From Pseudomonadales bacterium (GTDB lineage Bacteria; Pseudomonadota; Gammaproteobacteria; Pseudomonadales; UBA5518), in contig JACKOP010000001.1 of assembly GCA_024234165.1 (NCBI GenBank), positions 1,240,001 to 1,304,000 of the forward strand: DNA of 64,000 bases. The letters are read 5' to 3'. Position 1 is the first letter of the stretch, and the number at the start of each line of letters is the position of its first letter. Shown piece after piece: positions 16,523-26,242 of the stretch. Both the position numbers and the translations under genes were made by a program. The notes under the pieces are model-generated. The model had not been told where the DNA came from. It did not search any database and saw only the letters and a program-made list of their open reading frames with translations.

Positions 16523-17656
16523 ATGGAGATCGGTGGATCGGTACAGCCTGGCTTCGAGCGCGTACGCGAGGCCTTTGCGCAGAATTTCAGCGAGCACGGC
16601 GACGTCGGCGCCGCCTGCTGCATTTACCGCGATGGCCATCCGGTAGTCGATATCTGGGGAGGTCTCGCCGACCCGTCGACCGGACGCCGGTGGCAGCGAG
16701 ACACCCTGCAACTGGTGTTCTCCGCCGCCAAGGGACCGACCGCGGTCTGCATCCACCGCCTGGCGGAGGAAGGCCGGCTCGACATCGATGCGCCGATCGC
16801 ACGTTACTGGCCTGAATTCGCCGCCGCGGGCAAGCAGCACATCACGACGCGCATGGTGCTGACGCATCGCGCGGGTCTGGCAGCGGTGGCCGGCGATCTC
16901 ACGCTCGAGCAGGTGCTCGCCTGGGATCCGGTGGTCGCTGCAATCGCCGCACAGCCGCCCGAGTGGGAGCCCGACACCGCGCACGGCTACCACGCACGCA
17001 GCTTCGGCTGGATTCTCGGCGAGATCATCCGCCGAATCAGCGGCGACAGCCCGGGGCGTCATCTGGCGCGCACCATCTGCGGCCCGCTCGGACTGGACTA
17101 CTGGGTCGGGCTGCCGACAGCGGAAATCGGACGCTGCGCGCGGCTGCTTCCTCCCGACGCTGCGCATTCGGCAGCGGCCCTGCTCGGCGCCAGCAGCCTG
17201 ACGGCACGCGTGATGAGCGGCCCGTCCGGGCTGTTCGGCTACAACGAGATGTGGAACCGCCCCGACGTGCTGATGGCAGAAATGCCCTCGTCGAACGGTG
17301 TCGGGTCGGCACGGGCGCTTGCGAAGCTCTATGCGGCGTGCTGTGACGAGGTCGACGGCATCCGCCTGCTGCAGCCCGCAACGCTGGAAGCGGCATCACG
17401 GGTCGCCTCGCGTGGCCCCGATCTGGTCGTGCTGGTCGAGACCTGTTTCGGTCTCGGGTTCAGCCTGCCACCGATGCTCGGAGCTGGCGTCGGACCACGC
17501 GCCTTCGGTCACCCCGGAGCGGGTGGTTCGCTTGCCTTTGCCGATCCGGAACCGAACGTCGCGTTCGCGTATGTGACCAATCGCATGCGCTTCGACCCGG
17601 CAGGCGATCCGCGAGTGACAGGACTGGTGCGCGCACTCTACGATTGCACACGCTGA
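16523..17656 (+). CDS. Serine beta-lactamase-like esterase (EstB / class C fold)
   Basis: A 377-residue serine hydrolase of the beta-lactamase/transpeptidase fold. The nucleophile motif is SAAK (S67-K70) in LVFSAAKGPTAV. The second catalytic motif is the tyrosine of GYHARSFGWILGEI (Y155), as in EstB esterases. A C-terminal GHPGAGGSLAFADP takes the KTG-like position. ATG 16523 is preceded by AGAGGAAA at 9 bases; the open frame reaches 16406. No signal peptide is visible, so an intracellular esterase or lipase is more likely than an antibiotic-degrading enzyme. Confidence 0.85.
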   Translation: MEIGGSVQPGFERVREAFAQNFSEHGDVGAACCIYRDGHPVVDIWGGLADPSTGRRWQRDTLQLVFSAAKGPTAVCIHRLAEEGRLDIDAPIARYWPEFAAAGKQHITTRMVLTHRAGLAAVAGDLTLEQVLAWDPVVAAIAAQPPEWEPDTAHGYHARSFGWILGEIIRRISGDSPGRHLARTICGPLGLDYWVGLPTAEIGRCARLLPPDAAHSAAALLGASSLTARVMSGPSGLFGYNEMWNRPDVLMAEMPSSNGVGSARALAKLYAACCDEVDGIRLLQPATLEAASRVASRGPDLVVLVETCFGLGFSLPPMLGAGVGPRAFGHPGAGGSLAFADPEPNVAFAYVTNRMRFDPAGDPRVTGLVRALYDCTR

Positions 17657-17739
17657 CCGCCGTACTGGGGAGCGGTTGAAACAGCTCGGATCGAAGCGCC
17701 CAGGGATCCTGGCCCGGCTACGGAGAGGGAGGGATTGCG

Positions 17740-18417
17740 ATGGACAAGGCTTTCGCACGCCGCATGCTGACGCGACTCGAACCCTGGTTCGAGACCATCA
17801 GAAGCTTCAGGGACCGTAGCGACGCGCACGCGCTTTTCGACCCGAACACTGCAGCCGGGCGCATCCGCTTCGACAACCTGCAGATATTTCTGAGGCAGCT
17901 CCTGCCGTGGCGGCCCACGGTGCTGCTGATCGGCGAGGCTCCCGGCTATCGGGGCGCGTGGCGTACCGGGGTCAACTTCTGCTCGGAGAAGATCATGATG
18001 GGTCCGAAGGATCGCTTCGGGCTGTTCGGCGGCAGCGAAGCCGGCTACCGTCGCATCGAGGAGAACGCAAGGCTCTGGGGTGAGGCGAGCGCCACCGTGG
18101 CCCAGCGCGCCTTCCAGGAACTGCCGGCACCGGTACTCGTCTGGCCGGCATTGCCACTGCATCCGCACAAGCCCGGCGACGACGAGTCGAACCGCACGCC
18201 CACGACGGGCGAACTGCGTCGCGATGCGGTGCCACAACTCGGGCGGTTGATCGAGATCTACAAGCCGCAACACATCGCCGCGATCGGCAACATCGGTCAG
18301 AGCGCACTCGCCGAGCTCGGCATCGACGCCGTGAAGATCCGCCACCCCGCCCACGGTGGTGGCCCGGCGTTTCGCGCCGGGCTGCTGGCACTGATGGAGA
18401 GTGCTGCGCAGCGCTAG
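17740..18417 (+). CDS. Uracil-DNA glycosylase superfamily protein
   Basis: A 225-residue protein with the superfamily's motif A as LLIGEAPGYRGAWRTGVNF (G65-G69 core) and a late motif RHPAHGGGPAFRAG (R201 onwards) at the DNA-intercalation-loop position. A GRIRFDNLQIFL segment precedes them. The Fe-S cysteines of family 4/5 enzymes are absent. It is likely a small-molecule-independent DNA repair enzyme or a relative with an unknown base specificity. GGAGAGGGAGG upstream gives a strong ribosome site. It runs 83 bp after the EstB-like gene and converges on the LLM gene. Confidence 0.7.
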   Translation: MDKAFARRMLTRLEPWFETIRSFRDRSDAHALFDPNTAAGRIRFDNLQIFLRQLLPWRPTVLLIGEAPGYRGAWRTGVNFCSEKIMMGPKDRFGLFGGSEAGYRRIEENARLWGEASATVAQRAFQELPAPVLVWPALPLHPHKPGDDESNRTPTTGELRRDAVPQLGRLIEIYKPQHIAAIGNIGQSALAELGIDAVKIRHPAHGGGPAFRAGLLALMESAAQR

Positions 18418-18420
18418 AAA

Positions 18421-19359
18421 CTACACCCCCGAACGCGCCGCTTCCGCGAGGAATTCGTAAGTCCGCATCATGACGTGGGGGTCACCGTCCACGGCAAATG
18501 GCAACGCGTTCAGATCGGTGACGCCGGCAGCCGCCAGCGCCTCGAACTGGCTGCGCACTTCTGCAGCCGAACCGATGATCGCGATGTCGGCAGGCTCGGC
18601 CGCGCCTTCGATGTCCAGCACGGCCCGGTAGGACGGCAACTGCCCATACGCAGCGAAGGTCTCCGCAGCCGACGCGCGTGCGGCGCGTGTGGCGCGCGCG
18701 TCCCGCGTCACGGCTACCGGAAAACCGGCCACGATCCGTGGTGCGCCACGGCCTGCCTTCGCTGCTGCCGCGCGGATCGCCGGCACCGCAGTGCCCGCCA
18801 GGTACTTCGGCCCACCCATCCACGTCGCCGTACCGTCTGTCAGCTCCCCCGCCAGCTGCAGCATCCGCGGCCCGAGCGCGGCGACGAGCACCTTCGGCCG
18901 CGGCATACCCGACATCCGCAACTGCAACGCCACCTTGAACTCCTCGCCGCGGAAACTCACCTCACGCTTTTCCAGCAACGGTATCAGCACCGAAAGATAT
19001 TCGCGCATGTGGTGCGCAGGCCTCGCGTAATCCAGCCCCAGCATGTTCTCGATGACGATCCGGTGGCTGAGACCGATGCCGAGCGTGAAACGCCCGCTGC
19101 TCGCAGCACTCGCGGTCAGCGCCTGCTGCGCCAGTGCACTCGGATGCCGCGGCCAGGTCGGCACGACAAAGGTTCCGAGTTCGATCCTGCGCGTCTCGCG
19201 CCCGGCGAGCGCCAGCAGCGTGATCGCGTCGGGGCCGAAGATATGGCTCATCCACGCCGAATCGAAACCATCGGCTTCCGCCTTGCGCACCCGACCGATG
19301 ATCTCGTCGAGTGCGCCCTCGGCGCCCATGACCGCACTCAGCCCTATCCCGATACGCAT
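18421..19359 (-). CDS. LLM-class flavin/F420-dependent oxidoreductase
   Basis: A 312-residue luciferase-like monooxygenase-fold protein. IELGTFVVPTWPRHPSALAQQ, GRFTLGIGLSH and PKVLVAALGPRMLQLAGE are characteristic of the F420-type LLM subgroup (TIGR03564-like). Whether it uses FMN or F420 is not decided by the sequence; no F420 biosynthesis gene is in the window. It follows the ABC ATPase by 54 bp on the same strand and could be the last gene of the FTR1-ABC unit. Its substrate is unknown. Confidence 0.85.
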   Translation of the reverse strand: MRIGIGLSAVMGAEGALDEIIGRVRKAEADGFDSAWMSHIFGPDAITLLALAGRETRRIELGTFVVPTWPRHPSALAQQALTASAASSGRFTLGIGLSHRIVIENMLGLDYARPAHHMREYLSVLIPLLEKREVSFRGEEFKVALQLRMSGMPRPKVLVAALGPRMLQLAGELTDGTATWMGGPKYLAGTAVPAIRAAAAKAGRGAPRIVAGFPVAVTRDARATRAARASAAETFAAYGQLPSYRAVLDIEGAAEPADIAIIGSAAEVRSQFEALAAAGVTDLNALPFAVDGDPHVMMRTYEFLAEAARSGV

Positions 19360-19413
19360 CTCGATACCTCCATGCAGAGCCCACCCGGGTTCGATCCCCG
19401 CAGCCGCTCCGGC

Positions 19414-20715
19414 TCAGGGATTGTCCAGGCTGAATACCTGTGTTTCATCATCATAGGCAAAAACCTCCGCGTAGCGGCCAAGTTCGATGATCGTACGCAG
19501 GGTCTGCTCGGCAGCACCCGGTGACATGTGATCCTCGAGCTCATCCGCAAAACGGCTCCACGGTGCCCGGTTGGCGGGTCGCTCGTCCAGCACCCGGCGT
19601 ATATGCGCCGCCAGCGCAACGTAGGCAAGCAGCTGCCGCGCAAAAAGCTGCTTGCGCTGGTCGGTATCCAGGTCTGCGAAACGTCTGCCTTCGTGCGCGA
19701 GCCGGATGTCACCGCCTGCCACTTCGGCAAAACGCAGCATCTGCAGTGTTTCGGCCACCGGGAACAGCTCGTCGATTTCCATCTGCAGCGATGTGGCGAT
19801 GACCGGCAGGTCCGCCTTGCCGCCATAGGGCGGTGCAGCCACGGTTTCGAGCAGGCCCGCGAGGAGGTTGGTCGAAACCGGCGCCAGGATCGTGCCGATA
19901 CCGGTGCCGGGAAAACGCTCGGCCCTGCGACCGGTGGGCGCAGAAGTCGCCCGGGACGTCATCTCCACATAGATCTGCTCGACCAGATCACGGAATGCAG
20001 GGTCGAGGCGGGCACGCGGGTGCGGCAGAGCGACGCGGATTTCCTGGAGCACCCGTCCGGGATTGCTGCCGAACACGATGATCCGGTCGCACATCAGCAC
20101 GGCCTCCTCGATGTTGTGCGTGACCAGGACCACCCCCTTGATCGGCAACTGCCCCTCGGACCACAGGTCCAGGAAATCGGTGCGCAGCGTCTCGGCAGTG
20201 AGCACGTCGAGTGCGGAGAACGGTTCGTCCATCAGCAGAATGTCCGGATGCACCACCAGCGCGCGCGCAAAACCGACGCGCTGGCGCATGCCGCCCGACA
20301 ATTCCCGCGGGTACGCGGATTCGAACCCATCGAGGCCGATCAGGTCGATCGCTGCCACCGCACGGCGGCGTATCTCTTCGCCGGGCAGACCAAGCGCCTC
20401 CAGACCCAGTTGCACGTTTTCCAGCACCGTCAGCCAAGGGAACAGCGCGAAACTCTGGAACACCACCGAGATACCGGCCACCGGTCCGTTCACCGCGTGT
20501 CCGCGATAGTGAACCGTACCCGCCGAGGGTTCGGACAGCCCCGCGATCAGGCGCAGCAGCGTGGACTTCCCTGACCCCGAACGCCCGAGAAATCCCACGA
20601 TCTCGCCTTCGCGCAAACCGAAGTCGATGCCGTCCAGAACCAGCAGCTCGCCGCCATCGGGCTTGCGAAACGACTTGCGAATGCCGCGGATGTCCAGCAG
20701 CGCAGCGGTTTCCAC
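19414..20715 (-). CDS. ABC transporter ATPase with C-terminal AAA-associated domain
   Basis: A 433-residue ATPase of the nitrate/sulfonate/taurine (NitT/TauT) class. Walker A is GRSGSGKST (44-52), the signature is RELSGGMRQRVGFARAL, Walker B is ILLMDEPFSALD and the switch histidine follows in LVTHNIEEA. Residues from about 300 onward form an extra domain of the AAA-associated C-terminal type (FPVAETLQMLRFAEVAGGD, RFADLDTDQRKQLFARQLL), which may sense a ligand or regulate the pump. It starts 17 bp after the double permease, with which it must form the transporter. No substrate-binding protein gene is present nearby. Confidence 0.88.
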   Translation of the reverse strand: METAALLDIRGIRKSFRKPDGGELLVLDGIDFGLREGEIVGFLGRSGSGKSTLLRLIAGLSEPSAGTVHYRGHAVNGPVAGISVVFQSFALFPWLTVLENVQLGLEALGLPGEEIRRRAVAAIDLIGLDGFESAYPRELSGGMRQRVGFARALVVHPDILLMDEPFSALDVLTAETLRTDFLDLWSEGQLPIKGVVLVTHNIEEAVLMCDRIIVFGSNPGRVLQEIRVALPHPRARLDPAFRDLVEQIYVEMTSRATSAPTGRRAERFPGTGIGTILAPVSTNLLAGLLETVAAPPYGGKADLPVIATSLQMEIDELFPVAETLQMLRFAEVAGGDIRLAHEGRRFADLDTDQRKQLFARQLLAYVALAAHIRRVLDERPANRAPWSRFADELEDHMSPGAAEQTLRTIIELGRYAEVFAYDDETQVFSLDNP

Positions 20716-20732
20716 GGTGGCCTCCCTCCTCT

Positions 20733-22502
20733 TCAGCCCAGCCGGAACTTGCGTTCCGCCAGCGTGTACAGCGGTCGCCAGAAACCGCGGTTGATGACGA
20801 CGACGAAGGCGCTCATGACCGCGATTCCGAGCACGATCCGATGAAAGTCACCCGCCTCGGTTGCTTCGGTGACGTAGGCTCCCAGCCCGTGCGCCCGCAG
20901 CGTGACATCGCCCCAGCGTGCGACCTCGGCGACGATGCTGGCGTTCCACGACCCACCCGAGGCGGTGATGGCGCCGGTCATGTAGAACGGGAATACGGCG
21001 GGCAACGCCACCCGCCGCCACCACAGCCAGCCCCGGACACGCAGATTGGTGGCGATGTCACGCAACTCGCCGGGAATCGTCGAGGCACCGGCGATCACGT
21101 TGAACAGGATGTACCACTGGGTACCGAGGATCATCAGCGGGCTCAGCCAGATGTCCGGGTCGAGCCGCAGCGCGACGATGGCGGAGACCGCCAGTGGAAA
21201 CAGCAGGTTGGCCGGAAAGGCCGCCATGAACTGCGCAATCGGCTGAGCGATGCGCGCAGCCCCCGGACGCAGGCCGAGCCAGACGCCGACCGGCACCCAG
21301 ACGACGCTGGCAAGCGCGATCAGCACGAACACGCGCAGCATCGTCGCGAAGCCGAGTGCGAAGGCGCGCGACACCTCGGCCAGGGTCACGCCCGCCATCA
21401 CGAAGGCAGCGGTCTTCCACAGCGCAAGCAGGCAGACCGCAGCGATCAGCCCCGACCACAGGCGTTCACTGCGCATCGACACGATCTTTCGCTCTTGCCG
21501 GTGGACTACCGCTGCATCGGCTGGTTGTGGCGGGGTCTTGCGGTAGCTGCGTCGCCAGACCGTGGCGAACCCGCGCGTGGCCAGCTTCACCAGCCTCGAG
21601 CGCTGCAACACCGTCAACACCCAGGAACGCGGGGGCAGAACCGCAGACTCCTGTTCGAAGCGGAAGCGGTCGGCCCAGGCCACCAGCGGCCTGAAGAAAA
21701 GCTGGTCGTAGACCAGGATCGTAACGAGCATCGCCAGAATGGCCCACGCGATGGCCGCCAGATCACGTTCGGCGATGGCCAGCGTGATATAGGACCCGAT
21801 ACCGGGCAGTGTCACCACGGTGTCGCCGACGCTGATCGCCTCCGAAGCAACGACGAAGAACCAGCCACCCGACATCGACATCATCATGTTCCAGACCAGT
21901 GACGGCGTGGCGAACGGCACCTCGAGCTTCCAGAAACGCATCCAGGGGCCGAGACCGAAGGCACGCGACACCTCGGCCAGCTCCTCGGGCACGGTGCGCA
22001 GCGACTGGTAGAAGCTGAACGCCATATTCCATGCCTGGCTGGTGAAGATCGCAAAGATCGCGGCCAGCTCGGCACCCAGCATCAGCCCCGGCGCAAGCGA
22101 CATGAAGAACACGACGGTGACCGAAATGAAGCCGAGGATCGGCACCGACTGCAGGATATCGAGCAGCGGGATCAGCACCTGTTCGGCACGCCGGCTCTTC
22201 GCGGCCCAGGTCGCATAGGTGAACGTGAACAGCAGCGACAGCAGCATCGCCGCCATCATTCGCAACGAGGTACGCAGCGCATACTCCGGCAGCACCGAAG
22301 GCTGCAGGCTGATCGTCGTGCTGTCCGGCTCAGGCAGTGGCTGCATGAAGCTGCGGCTTGCCTCGGCGAGCACGACCAGCAGACCCAGCACCAGCAGGAC
22401 GGCGACGAGGTCCCGCAGGTTCGGCTGCAAGTGGCGCGCCACCACGCGGGCTGCTCGCAACACCCCCTTCACTCTCACCTCCGCTTCCAGCCGCGGCCCC
22501 AT
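20733..22502 (-). CDS. ABC transporter permease with two fused transmembrane domains
   Basis: A 589-residue membrane protein made of two binding-protein-dependent permease domains in tandem. Each has an EAA coupling loop: EELAEVSRAFGLGPWMRFW in the first half and GELRDIATNLRVRGWLWWR in the second. A charged loop (about 300-345) joins the halves, so one polypeptide probably supplies both membrane subunits. It lies 16 bp after the FTR1-cytochrome gene and 17 bp before the ATPase, giving one three-gene unit. Its class transports oxyanions or organic nutrients, but the context suggests metal handling; the substrate is unproven. Confidence 0.85.
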   Translation of the reverse strand: MGPRLEAEVRVKGVLRAARVVARHLQPNLRDLVAVLLVLGLLVVLAEASRSFMQPLPEPDSTTISLQPSVLPEYALRTSLRMMAAMLLSLLFTFTYATWAAKSRRAEQVLIPLLDILQSVPILGFISVTVVFFMSLAPGLMLGAELAAIFAIFTSQAWNMAFSFYQSLRTVPEELAEVSRAFGLGPWMRFWKLEVPFATPSLVWNMMMSMSGGWFFVVASEAISVGDTVVTLPGIGSYITLAIAERDLAAIAWAILAMLVTILVYDQLFFRPLVAWADRFRFEQESAVLPPRSWVLTVLQRSRLVKLATRGFATVWRRSYRKTPPQPADAAVVHRQERKIVSMRSERLWSGLIAAVCLLALWKTAAFVMAGVTLAEVSRAFALGFATMLRVFVLIALASVVWVPVGVWLGLRPGAARIAQPIAQFMAAFPANLLFPLAVSAIVALRLDPDIWLSPLMILGTQWYILFNVIAGASTIPGELRDIATNLRVRGWLWWRRVALPAVFPFYMTGAITASGGSWNASIVAEVARWGDVTLRAHGLGAYVTEATEAGDFHRIVLGIAVMSAFVVVINRGFWRPLYTLAERKFRLG

Positions 22503-22518
22503 CGATTCGAACGCGTGC

Positions 22519-24486
22519 CTATCTGCTCGTCGCGTGCTTCACGGCATGATGCCGGTTCCAGCCAAATCCGATCAGAAGTCCGAGAATCATCAGCACCTGC
22601 GCCAGCACGGTCTGCACGGTGGGGTAAAACCCGACGGCAGCAACGCGTGGCAGGAACGCAAGCGGCTCCATATCGATGATCCCGGCCTCCTGCAGGGCCG
22701 CAACTCCCTTGCCGGCCAGAACGACTGCCAGGATGGCCATCAGCCACGAACTGTAGGCAAAGAACTTGCTGATCGGCAGCCGCTGGCTGAACCGCAGCAG
22801 GACCCAGGTGATCAATGCCAGCGCAAGGCAGGCACCGAGCGCCCCCAGCAGCATCGCGGTGGCGTTGCCCTGCGTCCAGAGCGCTGCAAAGAACAGGATC
22901 GTCTCGAAGACTTCGCGATAGACGACGATGAACGCGAGCAGAAACAGCAGCCATGCGGAACGACCCGAAAGCACCTTCGACATCTTGCCGTGGATGTAGC
23001 GCTGCCACTGGTCGGCCTGAGCCTTGCCGTGCATCCAGACGCCGACCGAGAGCAGCACCAGCGCGGCGAAGACCGACCCGAAGCCTTCGGTCAGTTCACG
23101 CCCTGCCCCGCTGATCTCGATCGCCCATGTCGCCACGGCCCACGTCACCACGCCCGCCAGCAGCGCGCCCACCCATCCGGCGTGCACGTACGGCATCAGC
23201 TCGCGACGTTCGGCCCGGTGCAGGAACGCGATCATCGCGACGACGATCAGAAGCGCCTCCAGTCCCTCGCGCAACAGGATCGTCGCTGCACCGACAAAGG
23301 CCGCGAAGGCGTTGCTCGTGCCCGCTGCGAGCGTCGCCTCGACATCGTCGAAGAGCTCGCTCAGCACCTCTGCACGCTGCGCAACCCGTGCATCGCTCTC
23401 GCCACGCTGGATCGCGGCGCGGTACTCGCCCATCGCCGCTTCGACCCGGACCAGAAGCTGCGGCCGCTGCACCGTGAGCATCGGCTCGAGCGGTTCGAAG
23501 CCGTCCAGGTAGGCAGCGAGCGCGAGCTTGCCGGCTCGCTGGCGATTGCCGGAGCGATATGCGTCGAGACTGCCGGCGAGGTGCTCGCGTGCCAGTGCGA
23601 GCAGGCCGGACCCGTGCGCAAGCACGGCCTCGGGATGGTGGCGCAGATAGGCCGTCACGGCGTCGGCCGGTTGTGGCCCGAGCGTCTCGCCGAGTGCTGC
23701 CGCGGTCACGCCCGCAAGTGCCTCGAGGCCTGGGACCCGTTGCTGCAGCGCAGCATCGCCGTCCCAGATCCGCTTGCCTTCAGCCACCAACGCCGGCGGA
23801 AACGCGAGCCGGGCGACGAAGAACGCCAGCGCCCAGCGCTCATCCGTCGACAGCTTCGCGTAGCCTTGCATCGGGGTGTCGTCGAGACCCTGCGTGATGA
23901 CCTGGTAGAGCGCAAAGATGCTGCGCTGGCGCGCGCGCTGCGGGTCGGTGAATGCAGTCGGCACTATCGGCAGGCTCGCCGCTGCCGCCCCGTCACCGTT
24001 GCCGCTTTCACCATGACACCTCGCGCAGTGCTCGGCGTACAGGCTGGCTCCACGCACGGGATCGGGCACCGCACCCGGCGCGAGCGGCACGGGATACGCA
24101 TCCAGCAGCGCGGCCGCAAGTTCGCGCGCGATCCCGGCGACCTGCCGCACATCGGCTCTGGCAGCGATCGCCTGCCCGAGCCGTGCGGCTCCATCGCGCA
24201 GCGCCTGCTGTTGCGGACTGGCCGGAAGTCCCGCGATCAGCGACGCCGCCGTTGCGGCAAACTCGAGCTGCTCGGCGTACTCGGTCGGGTTGGAGACAAT
24301 GCCGTTGGCAACGGCTCCGTCGTAGTCGACGGCGATGTAGTCGAGCAGCCGCCACGCCGTCTGGACGTCACTGCGATCGAGCTCTGCCGCAACGGCGAGA
24401 CTCGCCAGCAGCAGCCCCGCCAGCACGAGCGCGACGATCCGGATGGTGTTCGAAATCAGGATCAAGGGCACCTCGGCAGACAGCAC
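22519..24486 (-). CDS. FTR1-family iron permease with N-terminal cytochrome c domain
   Basis: A 655-residue protein. A signal/anchor segment (about 13-33) leads to a periplasmic part with a c-type heme site CARCH (C154-H158). A helical extension follows, then an FTR1-type permease domain with REGLE at 406-410 (ILLREGLEALLIV) and a second iron-site motif REVFE at 524-528 (VYREVFETILFF). Family members pass ferrous iron, oxidised during uptake, through the REGLE sites. The fused cytochrome could accept electrons from Fe(II). It is the promoter-proximal gene of the FTR1-permease-ATPase unit. The variant REVFE replaces the more usual second REGxE. Confidence 0.9.
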   Translation of the reverse strand: MLSAEVPLILISNTIRIVALVLAGLLLASLAVAAELDRSDVQTAWRLLDYIAVDYDGAVANGIVSNPTEYAEQLEFAATAASLIAGLPASPQQQALRDGAARLGQAIAARADVRQVAGIARELAAALLDAYPVPLAPGAVPDPVRGASLYAEHCARCHGESGNGDGAAAASLPIVPTAFTDPQRARQRSIFALYQVITQGLDDTPMQGYAKLSTDERWALAFFVARLAFPPALVAEGKRIWDGDAALQQRVPGLEALAGVTAAALGETLGPQPADAVTAYLRHHPEAVLAHGSGLLALAREHLAGSLDAYRSGNRQRAGKLALAAYLDGFEPLEPMLTVQRPQLLVRVEAAMGEYRAAIQRGESDARVAQRAEVLSELFDDVEATLAAGTSNAFAAFVGAATILLREGLEALLIVVAMIAFLHRAERRELMPYVHAGWVGALLAGVVTWAVATWAIEISGAGRELTEGFGSVFAALVLLSVGVWMHGKAQADQWQRYIHGKMSKVLSGRSAWLLFLLAFIVVYREVFETILFFAALWTQGNATAMLLGALGACLALALITWVLLRFSQRLPISKFFAYSSWLMAILAVVLAGKGVAALQEAGIIDMEPLAFLPRVAAVGFYPTVQTVLAQVLMILGLLIGFGWNRHHAVKHATSR

Positions 24487-24724
24487 CAGTCATCGCGTTG
24501 CATTGTCGCATGAACGTAACCTCGGCCAGCGCGCACATGCACTACTGCCGTGAAGCACCTTCGCTGCCAGAACCGGGCCGGCACATCGAAGAACGACGTG
24601 AACACCAGCCCACGGAATTGCTATCTCTTGGACATATTGCGCACCTGGACTCATGCACACGACAAATTCGACCTAGACTCCTGGGGACTTGCCGTTTTCA
24701 TGCCGGACACCCGGGAGAGGTTCC

Positions 24725-26206
24725 ATGCGATTGACCGTATTGCTTTCGCTGCTGGCTGGCCTGTTTGCTGCGACGGCACCTGCGCACGCCGACATGCTCG
24801 ACGAGGTCATCGGGTTCTACAACCCCGATCTGCGCCCCGCGCGACCGGTCATCGAATGCGTCCTCTCCGGTACACCGCTGCAGACCTGTGCGCTCGATGC
24901 CGGCAAGGCCGCACTCGTCGACGAATACGGAGGCACACTCGATGACGTGATCACGCTTGCCAAAGCCGTGCAGCAATCCGACTACAAGACAGTCATCGCC
25001 AAGGGCGGCGTGATCATTGCCTGCTCGTGGATGAGCTTTCCGGGCAAAGAGTTCCTTTGTTCCGACATCGGTGGTGCACTGGTGGCGGCGGGTGCGGAAG
25101 GCGTGGCGGCGACGGCATCCGTGGTACTGGATGTACATGACCAGGCGGCGAAGATCGTCGCCGATTTCGGTGAAGAGATCGTCTGTCTGATCACGGGCTG
25201 CAGCGGGAGCGGCAGCGGCAGCAGGGTGACGGTCGACGCCGAGAGAGCGTGGCAGGACTGCTTCGTGCCGCGCCTGCAGGAAGGCGTGATCGCCCGTGGC
25301 GGCGGTGATTCCTATGTCGCGCTGATCAGTGCGTCGGTACGCGACGGCCTGTTTCCAGCCAACAGCCTCATGGGAGCCTGCGTGAACCCCCTCCTCGAGG
25401 TCGTGGGTTCGCATCCCCCTGGAACGACCCTGCCATCCGCCTTCGGCACCAGCCAGACCGGCTCTTTCGGCAAGCCCACGAATGCCTCCGTCCCAACGCC
25501 GAAAGACGTGGCACAAATGACCGCAGTCGCGGATCAGATAACGGTGCTTTACCAGCCCATGCTGACGCGCTATCGCGAGCTGACCGAAACGGCGGCGGCA
25601 GCGGGCCTGGCACCGGTTGCGGTGGCATACCATGCACTGCAGAACCAGTGGCGAGCCCGCGCGGAGACGGATGCGGCAGACTGGTTCACCGCGACCGTGC
25701 CACTCAGCCTGGCGATTGCCGGCAAGCGCAAGGCCTGCAGGGACGCGCTGGACGCAGAGGAGGCGACTGTCATCGGGCGCTGGGCAGCCGCAGGCCAGCC
25801 GTTTGGTTCGCAGTCGCAGCTCGATGGGCGCACGGAACGCGACTGGCAGCTTGCAGACAATCCGCAGACCTGGTGCAAGTCGACCTATGTGGGTGATTTC
25901 CAGCGATCCATCGCGCAGCGTCGGACGCTCTATCAGGAGGCCGTGGCAGGGTGCACCGTGCCGGATGCCGCCAATCCGCGCCATCTCGTATGCGCGCAGT
26001 CCTCGACGGCCGGCGCGAAGTGTCTGCAGGCCTTTGCGGGCGGAACGGAATATCAATGCGAGATGAGCCGGGCGAAGCTCCAGATGACCGGGGAGCGCTC
26101 CATCACCCGGGACCCACCCGACGTGTCCACGCCAGCGACGACCATCTCGCGCCAGCCTCTACACACGCTGACGCCTCGACCCGGAATCCCGTCGGCGGAT
26201 CGCTGA
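24725..26206 (+). CDS. Secreted cysteine-containing protein of unknown function
   Basis: A 493-residue protein I do not recognise. ATG 24725 has GGGAGAGG 6 bases upstream and opens a clear signal peptide (MRLTVLLSLLAGLFAATAPAHA, residues 1-22). The mature N-terminal part (23-160) contains several cysteines and an Ala/Val-rich helical stretch (GGALVAAGAEGVAATASVVLD). A short Cys-Ser-Gly linker (CSGSGSGSR) follows, then a helical C-terminal region with further cysteines (WCKSTY, AGCTVPD, LVCAQ, KCLQAF, YQCEMSR), consistent with periplasmic disulfides. It is monocistronic and divergent from the FTR1 gene. No catalytic motif is evident. Confidence 0.7.
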   Translation: MRLTVLLSLLAGLFAATAPAHADMLDEVIGFYNPDLRPARPVIECVLSGTPLQTCALDAGKAALVDEYGGTLDDVITLAKAVQQSDYKTVIAKGGVIIACSWMSFPGKEFLCSDIGGALVAAGAEGVAATASVVLDVHDQAAKIVADFGEEIVCLITGCSGSGSGSRVTVDAERAWQDCFVPRLQEGVIARGGGDSYVALISASVRDGLFPANSLMGACVNPLLEVVGSHPPGTTLPSAFGTSQTGSFGKPTNASVPTPKDVAQMTAVADQITVLYQPMLTRYRELTETAAAAGLAPVAVAYHALQNQWRARAETDAADWFTATVPLSLAIAGKRKACRDALDAEEATVIGRWAAAGQPFGSQSQLDGRTERDWQLADNPQTWCKSTYVGDFQRSIAQRRTLYQEAVAGCTVPDAANPRHLVCAQSSTAGAKCLQAFAGGTEYQCEMSRAKLQMTGERSITRDPPDVSTPATTISRQPLHTLTPRPGIPSADR

Positions 26207-26242
26207 CGCCGCTGCCGCCTTGTCCGTGCCTCGCGACTCGGC

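Noticed and set aside
14614..16815. 733-codon open frame on the plus strand
   Set aside because: Antisense to the carboxylesterase and runs across the repeat; no recognisable motif.
16523..17656. Antibiotic-resistance class C beta-lactamase
   Set aside because: No signal peptide and the second motif is of the EstB esterase type, not YAN.
22219..24513. 764-codon open frame on the plus strand
   Set aside because: It is antisense to the FTR1-cytochrome gene and reads low-complexity Arg/Gln/His protein; a product of high GC content.
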